DNA of 64,000 bases from Pelosinus baikalensis (GCF_020819555.1 NZ_JAJHJB010000009.1:1-64000), one strand, 5' to 3'; positions 25,675-35,425 are shown, counted from the stretch's first letter. A program made the numbers and translations. Notes: a model not told the origin generated them from the sequence alone.

Positions 25675-25800
25675 TTAAATAATAATATCATACTCCATAC
25701 GCTTTGCAGTCATTCTCGCAACATTTTCACCCAATAGTCGCTTAATGATGTGAAATGACATATTTATTCCAGCAGAAATTCCGCCAGAAGTAAAATACAA
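25675..25800 (-). pseudogene. DJ-1/PfpI family, C-terminal fragment
   Basis: The frame reads VFYFTSGGISAGINMSFHII, then KRLLGENVARMTAKRMEYD and a stop, the conserved tail of DJ-1/PfpI proteins (SGGxSAGxDMxLHxV...LLGxxxA). The N-terminal part is absent; the frame ends exactly where an AACTCCTGC hairpin repeat begins. Confidence 0.65.
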
Positions 25801-25833
25801 ACTCCTGCAAAGCTGAACTTTGCAGGAGTTTTC
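25800..25833. repeat. AACTCCTGCAAAG...CTTTGCAGGAGTT hairpin repeat
   Basis: Arms of 13 bp around an 8-base loop with T/A-runs. Near-identical element at 56010-56045; degenerate versions at 11195-11235 and 41221-41260. Here it lies downstream of the OPT transporter gene (ends 25865) and may terminate it. Confidence 0.65.
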
Positions 25834-25864
25834 ACTATTATAGATGATACAGCTCCCTGATTCA

Positions 25865-27907
25865 TTAATTAGTTTTAAATTTTACACTAACAATGCGATA
25901 AATAAATATAGCAATCATCGCAATAAATACGAGTAAGCCGAGCCAATCGGCTGTGGGGCCAAAATCCTTACCTACGATTGCCAGCGGCGAATCACTGCCA
26001 CCGCCTGTTACTGAAAGTACAATAATAATGGCAATGATGACTCCCATTATACTTTCGCCAACTATCAGCCCAGACGCAAACAATACACCATGGCGGTTGC
26101 ACTTCTCCACATCTTCTTCTATGTTTTTCGGACTCCGCTCAATCGCCCGATTACGTAGATAACGATTCACAAAATAACCCATGACAGCACCTATGATAAG
26201 GGGCACTTCCAAAGTAGGCGGCAAATAAATACCCATTCCTACAGCTAACGGCGGCAGACAGTATTTTGCCGAGTTCTTTTTCAATAGTACATCTACAATA
26301 ATGATTGAAATCCCAACTCCCACGCCGAAAAGAATATAATTCCAATCCAAATTATGACTGAAAATCCCTTGGGCGATCGTAGTCATCAAAGTCGCCTGCG
26401 GTGCAGATAGGACTTGGCTTTCGTCCATTCCAGTGCGCGGCATAGCCCCGACAAAACCATACGCCTCATATAATAAATTCAATACCGGTGCAATGGCAAA
26501 TGCTCCGACGACGCAGCCCACCAACAGAGCTACTTGCTGTTTCCATGGCGTAGCGCCAACAAGATAACCAGTTTTTAAATCTTGCAGATTATCGTTCGAA
26601 ATAGCAGCAATACTGACAATCACGCTCGTCATGAATATAGCTAAAGCAATGGCGAATTTACTTCCTATTTCTGTGTCAAAAAGATTGACTGCAGTACCTA
26701 TTCCAAGTACCACAAGAGAAGATACAATAATTCCTAAGATGCCGATCCCCGAAATCGGGCTGGCTGATGTTCCAATTAGTCCGGCCATGTAACCACATGC
26801 AGCAGCTACAAAAAATCCCATGCAAATAGAGATAGCAACACCTGTAACAACAAAAATCCCTGTGGTACCTGCTGACAGGTTCGCATCTGCAATAAAGGAA
26901 TAAAATGTTCCCAGCAACCCAATAACAATAATACTCAAAACCATGGCTGTCGTTTTCGGAGACAAATCCGTATCCATGCGGTGCAAACTTTTTCCGGTTT
27001 CTGAACGACTCATAGCTTGTATCGAAATGCGCATACCATCTATGATTGGTTTTATAAGCGTAATCAGTGTCCATATTGCAGCAATCCCTATGGTACCAGC
27101 ACCGATAAGGCGCACCTTTTGTGCCCATATAGCAGATGCAAACGCACTGGCACTCTGCCCAGCTGCCGGAGACATGACAGATGTAAGATAGGGCACAAAT
27201 ACGCCCCATGACAAAATAGTCCCTGCTAACATTGCCATACCACTGGCAATACCTATTAAATAGCCAGCTCCCAATAAAGCAGAAGAAAATCCGAGAGGCA
27301 GCTGCGAAGTAACCTTGCCGAAACTGAACCAATAGTGCACTCCCGACGAAATAGCGTGAAAACCCTCTGCACATAAACTGACAATAGCCGAGAAAATACC
27401 ACCAAACATAATATCTTTTATACCATTATCTTTGGATCCCGCAGCATTACCACTGCCTACTTTCAAAATTTCTGCAGCTGCGAGCCCCTCAGGATAAGGC
27501 AAATCACTATTGACAATCATAGCACGGCGCAGTGGGATTGTGAACAACACGCCAAGGCCGCCGCCGCAAGCACAAATCATCAAAGTTTGCCAGAAAGCAA
27601 ATCCTTGCCAATACCCGAGCATCAGTAAGCCGGGAATAATAAATATAACTGCTGAAAGAGTGCCTGCTGCCGATGCCTGGGTCTGAACCATATTATTTTC
27701 CAAGACATTGGAATCTTTAAACATTTTCAAAATTGCCATAGAAATAACAGCTGCAGGAATAGACGACGAAAACGTGAGTCCTACTTTTAAGCCCAAATAA
27801 ACATTAGATGCCGTAAAAATGACCGTAATTATCATTCCCAGCAATATTCCCCGAAGCGTAAGCTCAGGAACATTTAGTTCATGACTCATAAAATCTACTT
27901 GTTTCAT
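25865..27907 (-). CDS. OPT family oligopeptide/metal-chelate transporter
   Basis: This 680-residue integral membrane protein has about 15 hydrophobic segments, typical of the prokaryotic OPT family. Landmarks are ELTLRGILLGMIITVIFTASN near the N-terminus, VQTQASAAGTLSAVIFIIPG, PYPEGLAAAEILK and NLQDLKTGYLVGATPWKQQ. OPT proteins import peptides or metal chelates with protons. The ATG at 27907 follows GAGGAGTATAGGT and is preferred to 27922. Monocistronic. Confidence 0.9.
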   Translation of the reverse strand: MKQVDFMSHELNVPELTLRGILLGMIITVIFTASNVYLGLKVGLTFSSSIPAAVISMAILKMFKDSNVLENNMVQTQASAAGTLSAVIFIIPGLLMLGYWQGFAFWQTLMICACGGGLGVLFTIPLRRAMIVNSDLPYPEGLAAAEILKVGSGNAAGSKDNGIKDIMFGGIFSAIVSLCAEGFHAISSGVHYWFSFGKVTSQLPLGFSSALLGAGYLIGIASGMAMLAGTILSWGVFVPYLTSVMSPAAGQSASAFASAIWAQKVRLIGAGTIGIAAIWTLITLIKPIIDGMRISIQAMSRSETGKSLHRMDTDLSPKTTAMVLSIIVIGLLGTFYSFIADANLSAGTTGIFVVTGVAISICMGFFVAAACGYMAGLIGTSASPISGIGILGIIVSSLVVLGIGTAVNLFDTEIGSKFAIALAIFMTSVIVSIAAISNDNLQDLKTGYLVGATPWKQQVALLVGCVVGAFAIAPVLNLLYEAYGFVGAMPRTGMDESQVLSAPQATLMTTIAQGIFSHNLDWNYILFGVGVGISIIIVDVLLKKNSAKYCLPPLAVGMGIYLPPTLEVPLIIGAVMGYFVNRYLRNRAIERSPKNIEEDVEKCNRHGVLFASGLIVGESIMGVIIAIIIVLSVTGGGSDSPLAIVGKDFGPTADWLGLLVFIAMIAIFIYRIVSVKFKTN

Positions 27908-28315
27908 ACCTATACTCCTCATCTAATAAGTTTTTATCCATCTGGTTTGGTCACACTTTCCTATAAAAAATTCAAGGGCAATTCCCCCAATCTATTACTG
28001 CGTTATCATACAAGTTCCTTGTTGAGGGTCGCAGTAAATTACATTATATTCTCACAAGGCTTATTTTACTCATTTTCTATATTTTTCCACAAAATCCTTC
28101 ATTATTTTTATGTAACCGCGGCAATTTGATATAAAAATATGTTTAAAATTCTTCAAATCTAAGCCGAGGGAACCTAAAACGCACCTAGTCATTACTATTT
28201 TCAACTTCTATCTATATATATTCGAAATCGAAAAAACTAGTATTACATATTAAAGACGAATCTAGAAAAAAAATTTCTTCCTTTGTTCGCGCACAAAAAA
28301 AGTATCAGCATTACA

Positions 28316-28414
28316 CTAATACCTCAAAAGACTCAAATCACTGTGCATAATCACGAGACCGACAATGGCGCCAATAATAGCTAGCGGCAGTGATAACATG
28401 ATAGAAAAGGGATA
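28316..28414 (-). pseudogene. RND efflux pump fragment
   Basis: The frame reads YPFSIMLSLPLAIIGAIVGL and then VIMHSDLSLLRY-stop. This is the conserved helix of AcrB/CzcA-type pumps (EPFxIMLSLPLAxIGAxxGL...). Only 32 codons remain, with no rest of the gene. The interval 27908-28472 otherwise holds nothing recognisable. Confidence 0.6.
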
Positions 28415-28472
28415 ATATTTTTAACATAGTGTAGAAGATAGCCCCTGTCAAAATGGGGCATGGAACCATCAC

Positions 28473-28907
28473 CTAACTCATTCTATTCCAGAACATTGTA
28501 TACTCTCTAAATGTAGAATCTTCATTGACCTGCACTGTTTGAAATTCAAAGCCACACCGCTTATAAAAGTCAACTGCACCAATATTGTCTACATAAACGG
28601 CTAATTCTAATTTGGGATATAAAGATTTACAGTGATTGATTAGCTTTAAGCCTATCCCTTGGCCCTGATATTCTTTCGCAACAAATAACGCCCCAATAAA
28701 AGAGTCGTTAATGATACTGATAAATCCCTTAATGACACTATCCTCTTTATAAACAAAGGTTTCCGATATCGGCAGGTATTGCTCTTTAACAACCTTATAG
28801 TTATCTATCCAGTATTTCTCTGGCAAAAAATTGTGAGCATTAATATTAGTCACAAGCCAAATATTCATAACTTCATCTATTTCAGATTTCTCAAATTCTT
28901 TAATCAT
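28473..28907 (-). CDS. GNAT N-acetyltransferase
   Basis: This 144-residue protein has a complete GNAT fold: substrate half with VTNINAHNFLPEKYW, acetyl-CoA loop KEYQGQGIGLKLINHCK (Q/RxxGxG/A), and AVYVDNIGAVDFYKRCGFE. Related enzymes acetylate amino groups of small molecules. AAGGAGAAAG precedes the ATG. The hydrolase and DynA genes lie upstream on the same strand, but a terminator-like hairpin (28959-28991) separates them. Confidence 0.85.
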   Translation of the reverse strand: MIKEFEKSEIDEVMNIWLVTNINAHNFLPEKYWIDNYKVVKEQYLPISETFVYKEDSVIKGFISIINDSFIGALFVAKEYQGQGIGLKLINHCKSLYPKLELAVYVDNIGAVDFYKRCGFEFQTVQVNEDSTFREYTMFWNRMS

Positions 28908-28958
28908 ACTTTCTCCTTATATATCTTTACATGTCATGTTCGTATTTAGTATGTATAA

Positions 28959-28991
28959 AAATCAGTATCAGCATTACGCTGATACTGATTT
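28959..28991 (-). terminator. Terminator of the dynA-hydrolase operon
   Basis: AATCAGTATCAGC, 5-base loop, GCTGATACTGATT, then T-rich on the minus strand. The stem begins inside the last codons of the hydrolase gene. Confidence 0.7.
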
Positions 28992-29579
28992 AACAAATAA
29001 TAAAATCTCTTTACTGGCTATAAGAAGTGACTTATTGTTATAGTTTTTCGAAAATTGGTCCGCAAAACCATGTTTACCAGATAACTTTTTGACGCTAATA
29101 TTATTTATTTCACTTAGTTGCATAATCAAATCATCTACGTCAAAAGATTTTTCTTCAGTAGGGAAAAACAATAAAGTGGGACATTGGGGTACTATTGCAA
29201 TATTCTCTCGTATTCTTGAACCGTAAAACCCAACAACCAAATCACATAATCCTGTCTGACTACACAACCAAGCAAGAGTAGCCCCTATGCTATACCCGAG
29301 GACGTATATTTTTTTATAATTTGATCTCACGCTATAAAGAATTTCCTCTATCTGTTTCATAGCAATTTCAAAGCCGATTTTATTAATAAAATAACTATAT
29401 GCAATTTGTTCTTGGTCATAGCGAAACATAATCCTGTCATTCAACAAATTAGGAACAATAATATCATACTTACGTTTTGATAATTCTTTACATACCTGTT
29501 TGATATGTTTATTAATCCCATAAATCTCATGAAGAACAATGATAAGTGTATTTGAATTATTCTTATGAATCAACATCAT
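28974..29579 (-). CDS. Alpha/beta hydrolase, dienelactone-hydrolase-like
   Basis: This 201-residue protein has VLHEIYGINKHIKQVCKELS (DLH-like N-terminus with Glu at the oxyanion loop), nucleophile elbow GYSIGA with Ser where true dienelactone hydrolases carry Cys, acid in EEKSFDVDD and His in GKHGFAD. It is cytoplasmic. Its start overlaps the stop of the dynamin gene by 4 bases (ATGA), so the two are translationally coupled; a lipid- or ester-related role next to a membrane-remodelling GTPase is a guess. Confidence 0.8.
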   Translation of the reverse strand: MMLIHKNNSNTLIIVLHEIYGINKHIKQVCKELSKRKYDIIVPNLLNDRIMFRYDQEQIAYSYFINKIGFEIAMKQIEEILYSVRSNYKKIYVLGYSIGATLAWLCSQTGLCDLVVGFYGSRIRENIAIVPQCPTLLFFPTEEKSFDVDDLIMQLSEINNISVKKLSGKHGFADQFSKNYNNKSLLIASKEILLFVKSVSA

Positions 29580-32500
29580 CCTTTATTAAGTTCTGTTAAT
29601 CTTTGCTGGATCTCTATTAGCTGTTCGGCTGGAACTCCGCCATCTAAGGCTGAGAGCAAACTTAAATAAAAGTCATCAGCTTGTTCCGTCATGTGCGAGA
29701 TTAATTGTTCAAACTCATCTTCCATGACATGTCCATATAGAACCTGTATCCTTTTTTGTTCATTCTGCAAATACTCATCTGCTGCAGAGCTCAGCACACG
29801 ATACATCTCATCACTCATTAATTTGCTTTCATTTTTTTCAAAAAATGATTTTGGATTTTTAAAATAAGCCATTGCTTTCGAAAACAGCCCATACTGAATA
29901 TCTTTGAAAGCGACTTCAAAATCAATTTGTGCTTTATTCTCAAATTCAAAAAGGGAAAAGGATAAATCCTGATTCATCTCAAGAATCCTTTCGACAAGCA
30001 CTATCTGATACTCTGCTGTTATTTTTTCAGCAAAGCGATCCAGTCTTACAGTCGTTGCTCTCATTTCTTGTGCAAAGTCAAATCCAATTTGTTCGAGTAA
30101 TTCGTCCAGTGCACTGCGCAAAACTTTTTTCAGGTTACGGCCATCATCGCGTAATACAGTAGGATTGAATGCTTCTTTAAAGAAATCAGTAAAACGTAAA
30201 AATACCCGCTGCTTGATATAATAAATTAATTCTTCTGTTTCCTGATACAGGCGGTTTTTTAAATCTTGTGCCGTCTGCTTAACAAGAATTGCGTGTATAC
30301 CCGCTTTCTCGGCTTCGATATTTGCCCGCTTTTGCTTTTTAACTGCAGCATCTTCTCTGGTACTATCAATGAGCTTTGCTACTAAACGAGAAACGCGGTT
30401 TAGTTCATTGTTGGATGCTCGAGCCGCCAAGTTAGCCAAATCATTGGTAATAAAATGATAAAAAGCCTCCTCAAAAGCTGACATTCCTGAGACGGGAAGG
30501 GTTGTCCTTTCCTCTTTTTCTTTCAGTGCCTGTAAGCTTGATAATGGATATAAGTGAGGATTTCTGACTCCATATTTTATTAGCTGCTCGTGGACATATA
30601 GAGTAACGGTTTCCTTTTCTTCCTCGTTATCGGCCAAATCAATGGCATTTATAATAAAAAACATTTTATCTAATTGAAATGAATCCTTTACACGCCCCAG
30701 CTGAATTAAAAACTCCCGATCTGCTTTTGAAAATGCATGATTATAGTAGGTTACAAACAAAATAGCATCCGAATTTTTTATAAAGTCAAAGGCCACTCCT
30801 GTGTGACGGGCGTTAATGGAATCCGCCCCCGGGGTATCGACTAGAGTAATTCCACTCCGGGTTAACGGACAATCATAATACAGATCAATCCATTCGACAA
30901 AGCAGGATTTTTCTTCTATTGCAACATAATCACTAAATTCAGTTATCGTTTTTTGGAGTACTGTACCTAGCTGTTCGCTAAAAGCAGCATACCCACGTGT
31001 AAATGCCTGCAAAAAAGCATAATTTGTCTTCTCGGCTGCACCCTGCTGGCCCAAATGCCCATTGAGCTTTTCTATTTTAGTCCTTGCATCGGCTAAGCTC
31101 TCCCCATGAAGATCAAATAGTTTCAAGGCATGATTGACCTCTTCGAGCATCGCACCTTCCTCTTTAAGCTTAATGAGAACAGTCCCATGTGAATATGACT
31201 CATTGATCGGCTTAATTTTGTTTATTGCCGCTGTCATTGGATTTGGTGAAACAGGTAATACTCTTTCTCCGATTAACGCGTTAGCAAAAGAAGATTTACC
31301 AGCACTAAATGCCCCGAATAAGGCAACCGTAAAACCTTTATGATCTAATCTTTCCGCTTTTTCCTTCAGTTCACCTGCAAGCTTCTTAAAGCCAGGCAAA
31401 CCCTGAACAAGCTGTACCGTCTTCTTCAATTTTTCAGCTGTCTGTTTCATCCGGTCTGAGGCGTTAGCGGGTAATGGAGTTTTTTCTTTTGGGATTGGCT
31501 TGTTCATCAGGAGACTCGATTTTTTCTGCACCTGCGGAGCCTGCCCAGTTTGCCCATAAACTACCTCAAATTCCTCTTCTTTTAGATCAAACAAATGAAA
31601 ACGGTCATCCGTTGCCTCATTTGTCTCGATAAGCAGCATTTCGAGCGACCTTTGCTCAATACTCTCAGCTAACTCATATTTTTTCACCTGCTCAAGTGCG
31701 GCGATATATCGTTCCAAGCTTGCTGATTTTTGGCTTAATCGTAATTGGATGGCAGTATTTTTATCATGCAGGGCATTGAGTATTTCGATCTTAAGCTCAG
31801 CTAAAACGCTTTTAGCCAAAAGTTTAATTTCGGTTGCAACATTATCCGTGTAATTTATAACATAAGTGTCGGATAAACGGGCCCCCGTTTTTACAGCGGC
31901 AGCTAATAATTCACTTGAAAAATGAACAGTAAAGCTCTGGATTTTGGCAAGCAATTCTTTATTGTCGACCCGTTTCTCCTTTAAAAATCGTAACAGAAAA
32001 TCACGAAGATGCCACTCTACCTGTGATTTTGTTTTTTCGAGTATACCCTGGTAAAAGAGATCCAGTCTTTCCTGTCTTTCAGCTAACGTTTTTTGTTTTG
32101 TAAACAGCCATCCAACCTTAAACTCGCTCTGACATGATTCAAGATAGCCCTCCGCAAGCGCCCTGGTTTCAAACGGCATCAAATAGGCATTTGCCATGAT
32201 TTTATTGACCTCGGAATCAAATTCCCTTTCAGCCTTTTCGGGCCCCTCGCCTAAAGCGTTTTTCTCTTCACTCAGCCTGTTGTAATTATCTGCTAAGTCT
32301 TCCTGCTCCTTAACGGATAATTCATTTAAGATATCCTTGAATGGCTCTAGCTCAAGTTCATTCTTCTTCTTTGTTATATCCAAATGGTCTTTGATGATTT
32401 TTTGCAGGGAATGAGAAATAGATTGAAGGAGTAAGCTATCTTTCTCCTTTAACCGCTCCGCTAAAAAAGCCTGTAACTCAGAAAATTGATTATATTCATG

Positions 32501-33238
32501 GTCATCTTTTTTTAAAGAAGTATAAAAAATATCAGCCGGTTTTACTCCCCATGATGAGAATGATTCAACCACACTTGTTTTAAATTCCGAAAAAGAAAGT
32601 TCCTGATTGGAATGCTTATCAACTTGGTTAATAACAAGATAAACCTCTTTGCCGGCTTCTGTTAACTCTTTTGTAAACATAAAATTCAACTCTGATTGAA
32701 CATGATTATAATCCATTACATAAAAAATCAGATCAGCAAGGTGAATGGCGGATTCCGTGGCAATACGATGGGCGTCATCTGCAGAATCAATACCGGGCGT
32801 ATCCATAATAACGGTTTGACTTGGCAGCTGGGAATCTGAATGGCTAATTTCAATTGCCTGGATTTGGTCCCCATCCTTGCAATAGTTTTTTACCATTTCA
32901 TAATCATAGGGAGCGAGATATAAACGAGGTTTGTCCTTTTTAAAAAATACCTTTACATACTCTTCTCCCGCTTTGACTTTTACAAGATTAGCACTGGTTG
33001 GAATAGGGCTTGACGGCAGTAAATTTTCCCCCACCAAGCGATTAATTATCGTTGATTTTCCTGCAGAAAAATGTCCGCAAAATGCAATGGCAAATTCCTC
33101 ATTTACTAATTTACCTGCTAATTGCTTAACTTTGACCGCATTTTCTTGATCATTGTGTTCTGCTAAATATTCATAAGCAGCTAAAAGCTTCCCCTTTAAT
33201 GATCGAATTGTCACTTGAAGATTCGCAGTTTGAATCAT
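29576..33238 (-). CDS. dynA: Tandem dynamin-like GTPase, DynA type
   Basis: This 1220-residue protein has two dynamin-family GTPase units in one chain, as in Bacillus DynA (YpbR, 1193 residues). Unit 1 has G1 GHFSAGKST (55-63), G3 DTPGIDS and G4 NQVDKH; unit 2 has G1 GAFSAGKSS (about 640), G3 DTPGADS and G4 INAIDLAD. Long helical stalk regions follow each. DynA tethers and fuses membranes and helps cells withstand membrane stress and phage-induced lysis. It is intact. It overlaps the downstream hydrolase gene. The region 33239-33600 upstream contains no promoter I can assign firmly. Confidence 0.9.
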   Translation of the reverse strand: MIQTANLQVTIRSLKGKLLAAYEYLAEHNDQENAVKVKQLAGKLVNEEFAIAFCGHFSAGKSTIINRLVGENLLPSSPIPTSANLVKVKAGEEYVKVFFKKDKPRLYLAPYDYEMVKNYCKDGDQIQAIEISHSDSQLPSQTVIMDTPGIDSADDAHRIATESAIHLADLIFYVMDYNHVQSELNFMFTKELTEAGKEVYLVINQVDKHSNQELSFSEFKTSVVESFSSWGVKPADIFYTSLKKDDHEYNQFSELQAFLAERLKEKDSLLLQSISHSLQKIIKDHLDITKKKNELELEPFKDILNELSVKEQEDLADNYNRLSEEKNALGEGPEKAEREFDSEVNKIMANAYLMPFETRALAEGYLESCQSEFKVGWLFTKQKTLAERQERLDLFYQGILEKTKSQVEWHLRDFLLRFLKEKRVDNKELLAKIQSFTVHFSSELLAAAVKTGARLSDTYVINYTDNVATEIKLLAKSVLAELKIEILNALHDKNTAIQLRLSQKSASLERYIAALEQVKKYELAESIEQRSLEMLLIETNEATDDRFHLFDLKEEEFEVVYGQTGQAPQVQKKSSLLMNKPIPKEKTPLPANASDRMKQTAEKLKKTVQLVQGLPGFKKLAGELKEKAERLDHKGFTVALFGAFSAGKSSFANALIGERVLPVSPNPMTAAINKIKPINESYSHGTVLIKLKEEGAMLEEVNHALKLFDLHGESLADARTKIEKLNGHLGQQGAAEKTNYAFLQAFTRGYAAFSEQLGTVLQKTITEFSDYVAIEEKSCFVEWIDLYYDCPLTRSGITLVDTPGADSINARHTGVAFDFIKNSDAILFVTYYNHAFSKADREFLIQLGRVKDSFQLDKMFFIINAIDLADNEEEKETVTLYVHEQLIKYGVRNPHLYPLSSLQALKEKEERTTLPVSGMSAFEEAFYHFITNDLANLAARASNNELNRVSRLVAKLIDSTREDAAVKKQKRANIEAEKAGIHAILVKQTAQDLKNRLYQETEELIYYIKQRVFLRFTDFFKEAFNPTVLRDDGRNLKKVLRSALDELLEQIGFDFAQEMRATTVRLDRFAEKITAEYQIVLVERILEMNQDLSFSLFEFENKAQIDFEVAFKDIQYGLFSKAMAYFKNPKSFFEKNESKLMSDEMYRVLSSAADEYLQNEQKRIQVLYGHVMEDEFEQLISHMTEQADDFYLSLLSALDGGVPAEQLIEIQQRLTELNKG

Positions 33239-33419
33239 AACTAATTCCCCTTACAACAAACTTTATAATACGTTCTATTTTATACGATACAGCTACTAAT
33301 AGGCAACGTTATGTTCTCTACTACGCGCAGTGTCCTACATTAATTATAAAAATCAAGATCAAGAAACCCGCGAAATTCGTGGGTTTCTTAATGATATATA
33401 ATGTAAAACTTTATTGACT

Positions 33420-33560
33420 TACTATAGAGTTTACTAGATCTACTGTGATATCCAAATCCTCTGTCGCTTCAAAATTGTCATTAACAATTACACTTGTATA
33501 TTGAAGTGCAGTACAAATGCTTCATGTTTTGCCTGTTCTGACGGAGTTGCCCAATTTACA
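33420..33560 (-). other. Unidentified coding-like remnant
   Basis: Two frames read VNWATPSEQAKHEAFVLHFN and then, shifted, YTSVIVNDNFEATEDLDITV ending DLVNSIVSQ-stop. The second piece resembles the C-terminus of a small P-loop nucleotide or shikimate-type kinase, but this is weak. There is no start. Confidence 0.3.
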
Positions 33561-33583
33561 TTTATATTTCCTTTTCGATGTCT

Positions 33584-33602
33584 GGGACAGATAACCTGTC
33601 CC
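33584..33602. repeat. GGGACAG...CTGTCCC hairpin repeat
   Basis: The stem touches the stop codon region of the threonine aldolase gene (ends 33604) and may act as its terminator; same element as at 5868-5895 and 15986-16010. Confidence 0.5.
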
Positions 33603-33603
33603 A

Positions 33604-34638
33604 TTATAATGCCTCAATATCCTTTATCAGCATTTCAACATTTTTCTTATTCGTAGCCCAGCTGGTACAAAATCTCACAGCACTGTGTGCAGCATCGACT
33701 TTTTCCCAGAAAGAATAAGAATACTTTTCGCTTAATTCCATTAAAACTTCATCCGGCAAAATTGGAAACTGCTGATTTGTTGTAGAGTCATATCGAAAAG
33801 AAAATCCTTTTTTAGCAAATGCCTCCCGAATCATAATCGCCATATCCACGGCGTGCTTAGAAATTTCATCGTATAAGCCATCTTCAAATAAGGTTTCAAA
33901 CTGAATTCCCAATAACCTCCCCTTAGCCAGCATTCCTCCATTTTGCTTGATAAAATACCGAAAATCTTTTTTCAAAGCATCATTTATAATTACTACTGCC
34001 TCACCAAACAATGCTCCAACTTTCGTTCCCCCTATATAAAATACATCACATAGCTTTGCAATATCTGCCAAAGATAAATCACTGCCTTTAGAAGCCAGAC
34101 CATATCCTAATCTGGCGCCATCCATAACCAGCGGCAAACTACATTCCCGGCAAACTTTACTTAAAGCTTCCAATTCGGATCTACTATAAGTGGTTCCATT
34201 CTCGGTAGGGTGAGAAATGTAAACCAAGCCGGGCTGTACCATATGCTCATGATTGACATCATTCCAGTGAGCATCATATAATTCTTTTACCTGTTCTGCC
34301 TGAATTTTCCCATCATCACTCGGCAAAGTAAGTACTTTATGACCAGTAGCTTCAATCGCCCCAGTTTCATGTACTGTGATATGTCCAGTAATTGCAGCAA
34401 CTGCGCCTTGATGCGGGCGCAAAATGGAAGCGATAATAGTAGTATTCGTCTGTGTTCCTCCAACTAAAAAGTGTACATCTGCATTCTCTGCATGACACGC
34501 TTTTCTAATACAAGCTCTAGCTTTTTCACAGTGTTCATCCATACCATAACCGGGTGTCTGCTCTTCATTGGTTTCCAATAATCGTTTCATAATTCGCTCA
34601 TGAGCGCCTTCTGTATAATCACTTTCAAATCGTATCAT
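33604..34638 (-). CDS. Low-specificity threonine aldolase family
   Basis: This 344-residue PLP fold-type I enzyme of the threonine aldolase/beta-eliminating lyase group starts MIRFESDYTEGAHERI. It has GGTQTNTTIIASILRPHQ for PLP stacking, HPTENGTTYS, LVMDGARLGYGL with the PLP-binding Asp, and FYIGGTKVGALFGEA with the Schiff-base Lys. It should cleave L-threonine or allo-threonine to glycine and acetaldehyde. It begins one base after the stop of the MarR gene, so the two form an operon. Confidence 0.85.
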   Translation of the reverse strand: MIRFESDYTEGAHERIMKRLLETNEEQTPGYGMDEHCEKARACIRKACHAENADVHFLVGGTQTNTTIIASILRPHQGAVAAITGHITVHETGAIEATGHKVLTLPSDDGKIQAEQVKELYDAHWNDVNHEHMVQPGLVYISHPTENGTTYSRSELEALSKVCRECSLPLVMDGARLGYGLASKGSDLSLADIAKLCDVFYIGGTKVGALFGEAVVIINDALKKDFRYFIKQNGGMLAKGRLLGIQFETLFEDGLYDEISKHAVDMAIMIREAFAKKGFSFRYDSTTNQQFPILPDEVLMELSEKYSYSFWEKVDAAHSAVRFCTSWATNKKNVEMLIKDIEAL

Positions 34639-34639
34639 C

Positions 34640-35083
34640 TTATATCTTCTCCAATCTATCCAATTTCTTCTGAATTAACAACATAGAAGCATGTATTTCT
34701 TTAATTTCTTTTTGTGATAATCCTTGTACTAATCTCACTATTTGTTCATCAGATTTTTCATTCAGCTGTTTATATAGCGCAGTCCCTTTTGAGGTCAAAC
34801 TAATCAGACTGGTTCTGTGATCCAACGTGATTTTTTTCTTTATAAGCAGTCCATCTTTGTAAAGCTTGGCAATTATTCTACTCATGTAGCTGCGATCAAT
34901 TTCCAGATTATCGACCAAATTGTTTGCTATACACTGCTCCATAATACCGATTTCTATAATTACCCGTGCCTCTGTTAAAGAATATCCAGTATCCAATACA
35001 TGCCTATCTAATACCCCAAGTCTATTCGTATAAAATCTATTGAATCGCCTTATATCCGCTATAATATTATCATTTACATTCAT
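34640..35083 (-). CDS. MarR family regulator of the threonine aldolase operon
   Basis: This 147-residue regulator has the winged helix ANNLVDNLEIDRSYMSRIIAKLYKDGLL with the wing LDHRTSLISLTSKG. AGAAGGGG precedes the ATG. TTGACTAAGTCCAC and TTGACAAAATCC elements at about 35100-35150 in its promoter are candidate operators; the aldolase gene follows with a single-base gap, so the regulator probably controls both. Confidence 0.85.
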   Translation of the reverse strand: MNVNDNIIADIRRFNRFYTNRLGVLDRHVLDTGYSLTEARVIIEIGIMEQCIANNLVDNLEIDRSYMSRIIAKLYKDGLLIKKKITLDHRTSLISLTSKGTALYKQLNEKSDEQIVRLVQGLSQKEIKEIHASMLLIQKKLDRLEKI

Positions 35084-35230
35084 TATACCCCTTCTTTTTA
35101 GTGGACTTAGTCAACTATCACAATAACGGATTTAATGGATTTTGTCAACATATGTTTTGATCTATGGGGACACGGGGATAAGTTGATAATCCCTACTAGC
35201 GATTAAATTGCTCCTATTCACTACTAAATT

Positions 35231-35286
35231 AAAGAGAAGCTATCGATAATCTGTTAATAAGGTAGATTATCGATAGCTTCCCTTTA
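35231..35286. repeat. AAGAGAAGCT...AGCTTC hairpin repeat
   Basis: A long stem with TATCGATAATC arms, a relative of the element at 5945-5999 that also shares flanking sequence. Confidence 0.5.
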
Positions 35287-35425
35287 ATATTTGCTAGATC
35301 TTTATATTATGAACTATTTTACCAAGATACACTTCTGCTTCCGCATTCCTGTCCAATATAGCATTCTCTTAATCCTATGATACGCATCCTATCCCCAAAT
35401 TCTGGAATGGGATAAAATCTTTATA

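Noticed and set aside
26676..27374. 232-residue open frame inside the OPT transporter gene, same strand
   Set aside because: Alternate frame of a conserved membrane protein, with a Cys/Trp/Tyr-rich product; not a real gene.
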